Below, piece by piece: positions 21,701 to 35,170 of a stretch of 64,000 bases of DNA. The notes beneath the pieces are model-generated. The model was not told where the DNA came from, did no database searches, and saw only the letters and a program-made list of their open reading frames with translations. Position 1 is the first letter of the stretch, and each line of letters opens with the position of its first letter. The DNA is from Biscogniauxia marginata (lineage: Eukaryota; Ascomycota; Sordariomycetes; Xylariales; Xylariaceae), in assembly GCA_022695795.1 (NCBI GenBank), contig MU404160.1, positions 62,001-126,000 on the forward strand. The letters are read 5' to 3'. The position numbers and the translations under genes are program-made.

Positions 21701-24700
21701 TACGTAACTAGGTATTACTTTCTATTATTTTTAACTATTTTAAGATTACTTCGATGGCGAAATTTAAGGTGTTTATTTTTAGTTATTTCTTTTTATTTTC
21801 GTTTAAAAGTTTATATATAACCTTGTTAGTTACTATTTCTTTTAGTTATTAAAAAGCCTATTTAGCTTTTTTAATGAAATGAAATGTTTCTCTTGTTTTC
21901 GTTAAAATAGTTAATTTTGTTAATGGTTTAGTAATTCGCCTAAAATCTTAAATAAGTTATTTAACGTAATTAACAAAGCTAAGAAATATGCGTATATTTA
22001 TAATACTCTTAAATTTTAACTAATCTTTAATTATTATTATTTTTCCTTTTTAAATACGGATTTCTTCTAAATTTATTATAAACCCTAAATAATTTAGTTT
22101 TTTAATATTTTATTTATTTTTAATTAAGTAAATAAGTAGGTTTACCTTTTTCAAGGCTTTTAATACTTGTTTTATATGTTTCTTATATTTCTTCTCGCTT
22201 TTTAAGTAAATTAGTATATCGTTTAAATAAATAAATATAAATTTATTTAAAAACTTATAAAGGATAATTATAATTATATGTTAAAATATAATAAGTGTAT
22301 TAGTAAATCTAAATAGTATAACTTTGTACTTATAATATTTATATATTGTTTAAAAGGCGGTGTATTATTCGTGTCTTTTAATTATTTTAATTATATAATA
22401 ACTATCGCGAAGATTTAATACTATGAAGATTTAAGCTTTATTAATTTGTCTTTTTATAAGTTTTATTAGCGGTAACGAGTATCTATTATTTTTTATTATT
22501 TTATTAAGGTATTAATAATTAATTACTCGTCGTTATATTAAATTTCTTTTTTTATTAATATGTTACTTTTCGTTTTTATTAATTTTTAGTATTATAATTA
22601 CTAAGTATTTTAATAAAAACTTTAATTTTCGAATATATTTTTTATTAAAATCCCTTTAAATTCCTTTTTATAGTGCTTTTTAATTTTTTAATTTATAAGA
22701 TATATTAAAAATAATTTTAACTACTTTCTTTTTTTAAAGTAAATTTAATAATCTTATTAATTATATTTTAATAATTTATAAAAACGGAAGTATTTACATA
22801 GTATTTTTATATTCGTTTTTTAATGTTACTTATAATAATTAAATCTTTTTAATTTTAATTTTAATAAAGCATATTTATCTCGAAATTTATTCGTAAATTA
22901 TTTTTTTAAGTTAATTTATTTTTAAGATTATATCGTAATTTAATATATATATTTTTACTTATTATTTTATTAAATACTTTTTTACGAAACTAAATAAATT
23001 AATATCGTATTTAACTCGAAAAACGAGTTAACGTAAAAAATATAATTCTTTTTTAATTTCGTCTTTTTCGAAACCCGTTTTAAATAATTTATATATATTA
23101 TAAAATACTAAAATATAATATATATAATTTTTAATAATTACTTAATTACTTTTTGCGAAATTTAAATAAAAATAATAAGTTTTTAAATAACGTAACTATC
23201 GTAAAACGTTATTATAAATATATTCGGTTTTTTTATATTATTATTTTCCGGTTTTTAAAAATAATAACTAGTTTTATCTTTAAAACTTTTATATACTTAA
23301 TAAACGTCGTTAATATAAAAACTTTAATATAATAATATATATTCTTTTTATAACTTTATTATTTTATTTTTTAATTATTTAACTACTTTTAACTTTAATT
23401 TAAGTTTTTCGTTTAATAACTTATTAAATTAATTAATATTATTTAAGTTTTAATAAACATCGTAATTATTATTTATATAAAACTTTTAATATAAATTATT
23501 ATATTTACTTTTTCTTTAATATGTTTTATACTTATTATTATTATAATAACTTTAATATAATTTATTATAATTTAATTTAACTCTTAAATCGTATCTTAAT
23601 TTATAAATATTATATTCGTATAATAATTCGTTTTTATTATACTTTTATTTAACTTATTTTAACGTAAAATACCTTAAATATAAATAACTATACTTTAAAT
23701 AATCTTTAAAATTAACTTAATAATACTTATAATTTTCGCGAATTATAATAAATAAGTAATAATACCTTAAATAATATTTATAAGTTTTTTTTTATAATTT
23801 TTCTTTATAAAGACTTCCTTGTCTTTTTTTACTTTAATAATAATAATAATAAACACTTAATTTATTTCTTTATTATTTTCGAAAAAAAACCCTTATTTCG
23901 AAAATTCTTTTTTTAAGTTAAAAAATCCTTTTTATTCTTAATTTTTATTTCTTAAAACTTCGATACTCGTTTTTATAATATCTTTTCTTTTTATAATTAA
24001 AACACTTAATAATTAACTTATCTCGTTTTTTTTTACTTCTTTTAAACAACGTTAATTTTAATACTTTTTTTTATTTTAATATTATTTTTATAATTTCCTT
24101 TTTTTATTAATCGCCGTTTTTTCGCTATTTTATTCTTTTCTTTTTAAAGTACTATTCGAAGTTTTTATTATTAATAACAATTATTATTATAACGTAATTA
24201 TTAAACCTTTTAGGTTCTTTTTTTATATAATTCTTTAAATTTTAATAAAATAAATAATATAAGCTTTTAATAAATAATTATAACTAACTTATAAATTCTT
24301 TAAACTTAATAATATAATTTATAAAATTAAATTTTAATTTATTACTTAAGAATTAAATTATTAAATATAAATTTAGATTATTTTATAAACTTTTTATAAT
24401 TTTAAAGACTTTTTTTATATTTTTAAACGTTTAATTTATTATTTAAATAATCTTTTAATATTAATTAAAACTAAATTAAAATATTATAAAAACCTTTTAT
24501 TCCTTAATAATAATTATTTTATAATAAAACTATAAATAAATTTTAACTTAAATTAAAAATCTTTTTAAATTATTTAACTTATTATATTTACTAAATATAA
24601 TTAATTTAAAACTTTTTATATCGAAAGTCGTTATATTATTTTTATTATTTAAACTATTAAAGTTATTATCGTTTAAAAATAACTTTAATTATTTATTTTC

Positions 24701-25080
24701 CTTTTTAAATACTTCTTTTTTTTCTTTTTTTTTAAACGATTCTTTTAATTAAGCTTTAAAAATGTCTTTTTAAGGCTTTCTTTTAATTATAATTATAATT
24801 AACTTTTATATTAAATTTTTTAAACCTTTTTATTATACCGTAAAAAAATCTAAAACTTTCGTTTAAAAACTTATTAATTATTATTTTTTTATTACTTTTT
24901 AATTTTAAGGAATATACTTATTTTAAAACGATTTAACTGAAAATCCTTTTTCTTAAACTAATATTAAATATTAATTAAAAAGTTATTAAAATATAATAAA
25001 CCTCTTTATATATTTCTAGTTAATTAACTTTATAAGTAAATACATATTAAGTCTTTTTTAATTTAAAAATAATAATAAAT
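18789..25080 (-). mobile_element. Ty3/gypsy chromovirus copy A, mutated, right LTR split by copy B
   Basis: The left (3') LTR spans 18789-19189 (TATAATAAACCT to GGAAGTTTATAATA). It is followed inward by a pyrimidine-rich stretch, the polypurine tract on the coding strand. On the minus strand a reverse-transcriptase core reads FIFIYLNDILIYL at about 22205-22255 (YLDD box with the first Asp changed to Asn). A chromodomain remnant lies near 19975-20020. The right LTR begins at 24992 (TATAATAAACCT) and stops after 89 bp at 25080, where copy B is inserted. It resumes after B at 32639. Every frame is closed by stops. The two LTRs differ in their U3 portions (see findings), so A may be a composite. 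Confidence 0.75.
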
Positions 25081-28000
25081 TGTAACGAACCTCCCTATGC
25101 GTTCCTAGTCAGCTGACTTCATAAGTAAGTACGTACTAGGTTTTCTTGTTTTAAAGGTAATAATGGGTCGAGGTTAGTTTAAGAGATTTATAATGCTTTG
25201 TTCATTAAAAAGATTTCAAGGTATTTTCATTATAATATTAAGGAGTGATTATAGTCTTAGATTAATAGTTAAAAAATAAATAATTAAATATATAAAAAAC
25301 CCCATCTTTTTTATATTTATTTTCTTTTTATATATTCCTTTCGTTTTAATATATTAAATACTTTTAAATTACTTTATTTATAGTGATTTATCTTATACTA
25401 TTAAATGGATATGTTTAAATCACTTTATTTATTAAGATTTATGTTATATAATGTTACATTTAAATCTTTTATCTTGTTAATATCTTTATAGTTCGTGTTT
25501 TAATATCCTTATAAAAAACCTTTTTAATAGATTAAGTTCGTAATATTACTTTTCTTTTTTTAGAATTTTTATTTTAAAAATAATTTATAAGCTTTTTTAA
25601 TTTTTTAATTTTATTATATTTAATAATTAAGTAGTTAAACGTCGTTATAATAATTAAAAACTTAAACGCGAAAAACTTTTTTAACGAATTTATAAGCTAG
25701 GTATATATATTAATATTATGCTTTATTCTTTTTATTTTAATTAAAAACTAAAATGTGTTATTATTAAGAATAAATTAAATAAATGTAATAAATACGTTTA
25801 TTATGGTCGTTTTTATAACGATATAAAAATTCTTTTAAAATTCTTTAAGCGATTAAACATTAAAAAGGATTGTTTACTTCTTTAAAAACGTTAAACGAAG
25901 GCGGCGCTCTTTAAACTTTAATTTAAAATAAACGAATTTATTATACGTATTTTTAGGTTACGTTAATAATATAACCTTCTTTATAAAAAGGGTTTAAAAT
26001 ATTATAATAAGGTTTTTAAAACTTAGACAAATTAAAAAAGTAAAAACGTCTCGAAGAAAAATAAAAGCGTTTTTAAACTAAATAATAGTTTTTAGTTAAA
26101 TAAATTAAAATTGTTTTTAAAGTTATTCTTTTTTTCGACTTATTTTTCTAAATTAAGATCCCGATTTTTAAGCCTTTTTAACCGGTCCAGGTTTTATTAA
26201 TAAAACTTATTAAGCGCGTCTTTTAAGTTTATTAAGTATTTAAATAGTTTATATATATATATATATTTAGTGAATACCTTTTTTATTTAATTAATTATTA
26301 TAATTAATTATTAACATTTTTTAAGTTTAAAATCTTTTTTATTTTATATTTATTTGGTTTTTTTTAATCTCGTTCTAGGTTTTTAACGAGGCGTTTTTTA
26401 GTGTTAATTTTAATAGTAATATATAAAAAACTAGATATATTCTAGATTCTTTTAATAGTTTTAATTTTATAAGGTTTTAATTTCTTAAAATTAAGCTTTT
26501 TATTAAGTCGTTTTATTTTAATTTACGGAGTTTTTATTAATACGCCTTATTATTAATAAAGCAAGTAAATCATGTTTTTTTTTAAAATTGGTCCTTTAAT
26601 TTTCTTTTTATTATAATACTTTGTTATTTTATTTTAAATGAATTATAACTCTTTTTATAATTATAATTGTATTACTTAGATTTTTTTTGGATAATACTTC
26701 TACTTTTAAGGTTTTTATTTTGACTTTTAATGCTTTTATAAATTCGATTAGTTATTTTTAGATTTCTGTTTTTTAATTGTATATTATTTCGTGTAGTGAT
26801 ATCTTTATATCTTCGTTAATCGAAATGTTATACGTTATTTAAGTTATTAGTAATAGTTTTACTTAGTTATTTATTTCTTAATCAATATAACTTTATAAAT
26901 ATTGTTTTATTATTTAATTTAATTTTTTTGTTTATTCGTTTAATTAGGAATAATATGTTATAAATAATTTTTATTTAATTTTTATTCGTTTTATTAAACT
27001 AGTTTAAAACTTTAACGTAAATAACTTGTTTTTATTTAAAATAATACGTTTTAGTAATTTATATTTATTAATATATTTTCTTAAGAAATTAATTATTAAT
27101 TATTTTATTATGCTTAACTCGTTAAATAGTAAAAAATAGGTATATTTCGTGAGTTAGTTTATTATTACTTATATGTTGTTATAAGGTACTCTTATAATAA
27201 GATTTTTTAACTTAAGGAGTTTTACTACGAAATCTCATGTAATTATATATTATGCTTTTTTAGGTATTTAAGTTAATTATAATACTTTAGTTTTATTATA
27301 AACATTGCAATTTTTTATAACTCTTTTAACGGTTTGTTTTATTTCTAGAAAGTTAAATTTTTCTTGTAATTGTTTTAATGTTTTAAAGATTTTTTAATAA
27401 CTATATAAAGGGTATTCGTGAAATTTCTTAATAAATTTGTTTTATACTTATTTTAATATATAAACCTTTTTTTTATATAAAAGAAGTTTATTATTAAATT
27501 CTTGTTAAAACTATAATTATTTTTCTTTTTAATTATAACTTTCTTTAAAACATTATTTTTAGTTTTTTATATTAATTCGCATGTAAGTTAATATAATTAA
27601 TTTGTTAATTTGTTGTTTAAATATTTAAATATCTTTCTTATTAATTTTTGATTTATAGTTTCTTTTTTTACTAAGAATATTTATTTAGATATTTTTTTTA
27701 ATATAATGAATTTTAAAATTAAAATTAAATAAGAAAATCATTTAATGCTTATGTTTTTAATTAAGCGTTTAGGTTATTATGATTTAAATAAATGTTAATA
27801 GGTTTCTTAGTTTTGCTAAGTTATAATTCTTATTCCTTTAATGCTTTAATAATTATTAATAATTCCTTATTATAAATTTAATAGTTTAATTTAATATTAT
27901 GTAGTGCTTTAAATAGGTACGCGACTAGGTACTATTTTTTATTATTTTTTAATTACTTTAAAACTACTTTAATAATAAAATTTAAAGCGTTTGTTTTTAG

Positions 28001-31000
28001 TTGTTTTTTTTTATTTTCGTTTAAAAGTTTATATATAATCTTATTAGTTATAACTTTTTTTAGTTACTAAAAAACTTATTTAGTTTCTTTAGTGAAATAA
28101 AAAGCTTTTCTTGTTTTTATTAAGGTAATTAATTCTATTAATAACTTAGTAATTTACCCGAAATCTTAAATAAGTTATTTAATATAGTTAATAAAACCAA
28201 GAAATACGCGTATATTTATAACATTTTTAGGTTTTAATTAATTCTTAATTATTATTATTTTTCTTTTTTAAATACGGATTTCTCTTAAATTTATCGTAAA
28301 ACCTAAGTAATTTAGTTTTTTAACATGTTATTCACTTTTAATCGAATGAATAAGCAGGTTTACCTTCTCTAAGGCTTTTAACACTTGTTTTATATATACT
28401 TTATACTTTTTTTCGTTTTTTAAGTAAATTAATATATCATTTAAATAAACGAATATAAATTTATTTAAAAACCTACGAAGGATTATTATAATTATATATT
28501 AAAATATAGTGGGTATATTAATAAGTCTAAATAATATAACTTTATACTTATAATATTTATATATTATCTGAAAAGCGGTATATTATTTGTGTTTTTTAGC
28601 TATTTTAATTATATAATAATTATTACGAAGGTTTAGTATTATAAAGATTTAAGCCTTATTAATTTACCTTTTTATAAGTTTTATTAATAATAATAAGTGT
28701 TTATTTTTTTATTACTTTATTAAGATGTTAATAATTAATTACTCGTTATTATATTAAATTCCCTTTTTTAATAATATGTTATTTTCCGTTTTTATCGACC
28801 TTTAGTATTATAATTGCCGGGTATTTTAACGACGATTTCGACTCTCGAATATATTCTTTATTAAGGTCCTTTTAAATTCTTTTTTATAGTGCTTTTTGTT
28901 TTTCTTGATTTATAAGATATATTAAAAATAGTTTTAATTATTTTTTAAAGTAAATTTAGTGATTTTATTAGTTATGTTTTAGTAATTCTTTTTTTGTTTT
29001 ATTTTTAAATAATTTATAAAACTAGAGGTACTTATACAGTATTCTCTTCGTTAAATTTTTAAGCTTAATTACTTAAATTATATAAGTAATATATTTGTTT
29101 TTATATTTGTTTTTTGGTATTATTTACGGTACTTATTTTATAATTTATAATAATTAATTCCTTTTAATATTAATTTTAATAAAGCGTGTTTATCTCGAAA
29201 TTTATTCGTGGATTATTTCTTTTAAGTTAATTTATTTTTAAGATTATGTCGTGATTTAATATATATGTAATATTAAAAATGACTTATTTAAGATGTTCTT
29301 AAATGATTATTAAGAAAAAAATTGTTTTTTTAATACTTTATTATTTTTATAACTAAATATATATCTTTTAAAGTTCTATAATTTATATAAACTTTGTTTA
29401 TATATTTATAATATATTATTTTTTTAAGTTACTTTAATTAAAATATAACTTTTATTTATTTTTAAGTTTATAAGGGCTTTATATTCTTTTTTATTATACT
29501 TAATTTTAGTTATAATAGTATTGTTAAGTCTTAACTAGACTTCGTATAAAGACTTATTATTTATAGCTTCTCGCTGCTTTATTAACGAGAGTTTTTGCCG
29601 TTTTTTGGTTTTTTATGTCTCTTCCCTTTTTAATCTCTTTAAATTATTATAACCCTAATTTTATTCTATTTTTAGGCTTTTATAAAAACGTGTTTTTAGT
29701 AATTATTATTTTAATAATCTATTTAATTACTTTTTACGTAATAAAAGGTAAAAAGTTTATTTTTTATATAAAACTTTATATATTAAAACTTTAATTCTTT
29801 TTTAAGGGCCTTTTTATAACTTAAATCTATTTTTTTATTAATTTAAAGACTTTTAAAGTTCTAAATTATTTTCGAATAAAGGGTATAACTTTCGGGTTTA
29901 CTTATTAAGGGTAACTTGATATTTCTTTATAAGTTTATATATATTTCTAGAAATTCTTCTTCTTTTTTAAAGTATGTTTTAATAATTCGTTTATAACTTA
30001 GTTTAGTCGCATGTATTTTTATTTATTGTTTTATTAAGTATTTCTTTATAAAACCGAATAGACTAGTGTTATATTTAGCTTATTCTTCGAATTAATATAG
30101 AAAATATAATCTTTTTTATAATTTTTATAATTCTTCTTTAATTTTATTTTCTTTAAAACCCGCTTTAAATAAATCGTGTATATTGCATAGTATTAAAATA
30201 TAATATATATAATCCTTAATAATTACTTCGTTATTTTTATTGAAACTTAAATAAAGATAACATGTTTTAAAATAATATAGTTATTATGAAACGTTATTAT
30301 AAATATATTTATTCTTTTTCGTATTATTACTTTTTAGTTTTTAAGGATAATAACCGGATTTATCTTTAAAGTTTTTATATATTTAATAAGCGTCGTTAAT
30401 GTAAAAGCTTTAATGTAACAATATATATTCCTTTTCTAGTTATTTTATCCTTTTTAACTTTAATTTATGTTTTTTACTTAATAACCCATTAAACTAGTTA
30501 GTATTATTTAAGTTTTAATAAATATTATAACTATTATTTATATAAAATTTCTAGTATAAGTTATTATGTTTATTTTTTTAATGTGTTTTATACTTATCAT
30601 TATTATAATGGCTTTAATATAATTCATTATAGTTTAATTTAACTTTTAAGTCGTATTTTAGCTTATAAGTATTATACTTATATAATAATTCGCTTTTATT
30701 ATATCTTTACTTAGCTTATTTTAACGTGAGATACTTTAAATATAAGTAACCATGCTTTAAATAATCTTAAAAGTTAACTTAATAGTATTTATAACCTTCG
30801 TGAATTATAATAAGTAATAATATTTTAAGTAATATTTATAAACTTTTTTTTTATAATTTTAACAAATATTATAATTTTCTTTTATAAGGACTTTTTCGTC
30901 CTTTTTTATTTTAATAGTAGTAATAGTAAATACTTAATTTATTTTTTTATTATTTTCAAAATGAACCCTTACTTTAAAGGTTTTTTTTTCGGGTTAATAA

Positions 31001-32633
31001 ATCCTTTTTATTTTTGGTTTTTATTTCTTAGGATTTCGACACTCGTTTTTATAATGTTTTTTTTATAATTAAAATACTTAATAATTAATTTATTTTATTT
31101 CTTTTGCTTCTTTTAAGTAGCGTTAATTTTAATGGGGTTTAATTTAGTTTTAATGCCTTTCCTTGTTCCGATACTACTTTTATAATTTCCTTTTTTTTAT
31201 TAATTACCGTTTTTTCGTTATATCGTCTTTTTCTTTTTAAAGTACTATTTAAAGTTCTCGTTATTAATAACAATTACTATTATAACGTAATTATTAAACT
31301 TTTCTAGGTTCTTTTCTTTATATAGTTTTTTAATTTTTAATAAAATAAATAATATAGGTTTTTAATAAGTAATTATAACTAGTTTATAAATTTTTTAAAC
31401 TTAATAGCGTAATTTAAGGCCTTTTTATTTTATCGTAATTTATAAAGTCGAGCTTTAATTTATTACTTAAAAATTAAGTTATTAAATATAAACCTAAATT
31501 ATTTTTTAAACTCCTTATAATCTTTAAAAACTTTCTTTATATCTTTTTAAGCGTTTTATTTATTATTTAAGTAATTTTTTAATACTAGTTAAAACCAGGT
31601 TAAGGTAGTTTTAACAAGGAGCTGGAATATTATAAAAACCTTTTATTTCTTAATAATAATTGTTTCGTGATAAAACCGTAAATAGGTTTCGACTTAAATT
31701 AAAAATCCTTTTAAATCGCTTAACCTATTATATTTATTAAGTATAATTAATTTAAAACCTTTTATATTAAAAGTTATTATATTATTTTCGTCGTTTAAGT
31801 TATTAGGGTCGCTATCGCTTAAAAGTGGTTTCGGTTATTTGTTTTTAAGAAGTAAAGGTTATTTTATTTATTTATTTTCTTTTTTAGGTGCTTTTTCCTC
31901 CTCTTTTTTTTTTAGATAATTCTTTTTATTAAGCTTTAAAGGTATCTTTTTAAGGCTCTTTTTTAGCTATAATTATAATTAACTCTTATATTGATTTTTT
32001 AAACCTTTTTATTATATTATAAAAAAATCTAAAGTTTTCGTTTAATAGCTTATTAATTATTATTCTTTACTTATTTTTTTATTACTTTTTAGTTTTAAGG
32101 GGCATGCTTATCTTGAGACGATTTAACCGAGAGTCCTTTCTTTTAAACTAATGTTAAGCACTAATTAAAGAGTTATTAAAATGTGACGAACCTTTTTATG
32201 TATTCCTAATTAGTTAACTTTATAAGTAAATACGTACTAGGTTTTCTTGTTTTAAAAGTAATAATGAGTTAAGATTAATTTAAAAGATATATAATGCTTC
32301 GTTCGTTAAAGAGATTTTAAGATATTCTTATTATAATATTAAGGAGTAATTATAATCTTAAATTAATAACTAATAAATAAATAACTAAATATATAAAAAA
32401 CCCCATTTTTTTATATTTATTCTCCTTTTATATATTTCTTTCGTTTTACTTTTAAATCACTTTATCTATAATAATCCATTTTACATTATTAAATAAATAC
32501 GTTTAAATCACTTTATTTATTAAGATTTATGTTACGTGATGTTACATTTAAATCCTCCATCTTGTTAACATCTTTATAATCCGTGTCTTAATATCTCTAT
32601 AAAAAACCCCTTTAATAAGTTAGGTTCGTAATA
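25081..32633 (-). mobile_element. Ty3/gypsy chromovirus copy B, 7.55 kb, nested in the LTR of copy A
   Basis: Complete but mutated element with LTRs at 25081-25545 (465 bp) and 32182-32633 (452 bp). The outer ends are TGTAACGAACC and GGTTCGTAATA. It is flanked by the 5-bp target duplication TAAAT at 25076-25080 and 32634-32638. The LTR sequence of copy A continues in register on both sides, which proves nesting. On the minus strand the RT core reads FIFVYLNDILIYL at about 28421-28472, and a zinc-knuckle remnant lies near 31025-31075. An (AT)n run interrupts the chromodomain region near 26250. All open frames are destroyed. Confidence 0.88.
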
Positions 32634-33525
32634 TAAATTAAAACTAATTTAAAAAATTTATAATACTTTATTCGTTAAAGAGATTTTAAAGTACTTTTAT
32701 TATAATATTAAAAAGTAACTTTAATTTTAAATTAATAACTAAAAAACGAAAAATTAATTATATAAAAAATCCTACTTTTTTTATACTCGTTATTTATTCT
32801 TTATACTTTTTATTTTAATATATTAAATACTTATTAAAATTTATTTATTATTACTTTCTTTAAATCTTAAATCTATTAAGATCTTAATTACGTAATATTA
32901 TATTACATCTTCTTTTAAGCAACTTCTTTCGAGACATTTTTAACTTGTTCCGCTCCTTATTTATAAGTTGATTTATAACACGATAATAAACATTAAAATA
33001 TAAAACTTTTTAAAGTTAATAATTAAACTTAATATGATTTTAAGTTTAAACTACTTAGTTAAATATAAAACTTAAAGTGAAAACTTAAAAAGATAAAAAT
33101 AATTAACACTTATTATATCACGACACGGATTATAAAAAACCAGGTTATTAAATAGCTATTTAAAATGTAAATAAAATAATTAAAGCATTATAAAAAGACA
33201 TTTAAACAAGCGTAACTTAAAAGATGAAGCTTTAAATTTCATAATCTTATTTTTAAAGTTTTAATTATAAAGATCTTATATAAAAACGCCTAAAATAATA
33301 GCTTTATAATGTTTAAAAAGCTTTTAATATTCTTAGTTAAAAAACGGTTCATAATATTATAAGTATTTAAATGATTTTTTCCGCTTAATATAATTAAATC
33401 TACCTTTATAATATTTACCGACCTTATTTTTATATATAAAAGCCAAGTTGATATTCCTGTTTATTTAAATCTTACACCTTTTAATTGTTTTGCTACTTAA
33501 GTGGAAACCGGCTTTAAAAGATCTC
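32634..33525. repeat. Rest of copy A right LTR and AT-rich remnant
   Basis: From 32634 the sequence resumes copy A's LTR after the duplicated TAAAT, matching the R/U5-like part of the other LTRs and then a B-type U3 up to about 32910. I could not place a terminal GTTCGTAACA-like end. Beyond 32.95 kb the sequence is AT-rich and unassigned. A loose inverted repeat (around 32990 and 33110) may mark another small insertion. Confidence 0.5.
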
Positions 33526-34670
33526 TATTACGAACCTCCTTTTCTTCTTGCTCCTTCTGTCACGTGTGGGTCACATGACCAGAAAAGCGGCGTTAAACGC
33601 TTAATTAAGAAAAAACACCGATAGATTAATGAATTATAAATAAGAGATTCATGATTTAATGATTTAATAAATTATTAAATTATAAATAAGAAATAAATAA
33701 TTCAATGATTTACTTAATAATAGAAAGAAAAGAACAGGTATAAATAAATCAAGGTTCTTTATATATTTAGTTATTTATTTTAGTTTTTTAATTATTAATC
33801 TAAAACTATAATCACTTTTTAATATTATAATAAAAGTATTTTAAAATCTTTTTAATAAATAAAGCATTATAAATCACTTAAACCAATTTTAACTTATTAT
33901 TACTTTTAAATTAAGAAAACCTAATACGTATTTACTTATAAAGTTAGTTAACTAGAAATATATAAGGAGGTTCGTTACATTTTAATAGCTCCTTAATTAG
34001 TGCTTAACATTAGTTTAAAAGAAGGGACTCTCGATCGAACCGTCCTAGGATAAACATTCCCCTTAAAACTAAAAAGTAACAAAAAAAGAAATAAGTAGAA
34101 AAACAATAATTAACAAGCTCGTATACGAAAGCTTTAAATTTTTTTACGATATAATAAAAAGGTTTAAAAAAACCAATATAAAAGTTAATTATAATTATAA
34201 CTAAAAAAGAGCCTTAAAAAGACACCTTTAAAGCTTAATAAGAAGAATTATTTAAGAAAAAAGAAAAAAAGGAGAAAAAAACACTTAAAAAAGAAAATAA
34301 ACAAATAAAATAACTTTTACCTCTTAAAAACAAATAACCGAAACCACTTTTAAGCGATAGCGACCCTAATAACTTAAACGACGAAAATAATATAATAACT
34401 TTTAATATAAAAGGTTTTAAATTAATTATACTTAATAAATATAATAGGTTAAGCGATTTAAAAGGATTTTTAATTTAAGTCGAAACCTATTTACGGTTTT
34501 ATCACGAAACAATTACTACTAAGAAATAAAAGGTTCTTATAATATCTTAGCTCCTCGTCGAAACTACTTTAACCTAGTTTTAATTAATATTAAAAAATCA
34601 TCTAGAAAATAGATTAAACACCTAAAAAATATAAAAAAGGTCTTTAAAAATTATAAAGAGTTTAAAAAAT

Positions 34671-34895
34671 AACTTAAGTTTATATTTAATAACTTAAGTT
34701 TATATTTAATAACTTAAGTTTATATTTAATAACTTAAGTTTATATTTAATAACTTAAGTTTATATTTAATAACTTAAGTTTATATNNNNNNNNNNNNNNN
34801 NNNNNNNNNNNNNNNNNNNNNNNNNNNNNNNNNNNNNNNNNNNNNNNNNNNNNNNNNNNNNNNNNNNNNNNNNNNNNNNTTATATTTAATAACTT
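34671..34895. repeat. Tandem 20-bp repeat containing an assembly gap
   Basis: The unit AACTTAAGTTTATATTTAAT repeats perfectly almost six times up to 34785, is interrupted by Ns, and resumes at 34880. It lies in the gag region of copy C. Perfect copies in otherwise mutated DNA indicate recent expansion. The true copy number is unknown because the assembly breaks inside it. Confidence 0.85.
34786..34879. other. Assembly gap (94 N)
   Basis: A run of 94 undetermined bases inside the 20-bp tandem array. Its length is probably an estimate rather than a measurement. Confidence 0.99.
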
Positions 34896-35053
34896 AATTC
34901 TCAAGTAATAAACCGAAGCTCGATTTTATAAATTACAACAAAATAAAAAGGCTTTAAATTACGCTATTAAATTTAAGAAACTCGTAAGTTAATTATAACT
35001 ACTTATTAAAAGCCTATATTACTTGTTTTATTAAGAACTAAAAAACCATATAA

Positions 35054-35170
35054 AAAATAAGCTATATAAAATAAGCTATATAAAATAAGCTATATAAAAT
35101 AAGCTATATAAAATAAGCTATATAAAATAAGCTATATAAAATAAGCTATATAAAATAAGCCTATATAAAA
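35054..35170. repeat. Tandem 14-bp repeat, about 8 copies
   Basis: The unit ATAAGCTATATAAA repeats about eight times inside copy C, with the last copy carrying an extra C. This is a second young minisatellite within the gag part of the same mutated element. Confidence 0.8.

Noticed and set aside
35054..35170. Regularly spaced repeats that could suggest a CRISPR-like array
   Set aside because: The units are head-to-tail without spacers and lie inside a fungal retrotransposon; this is a minisatellite.
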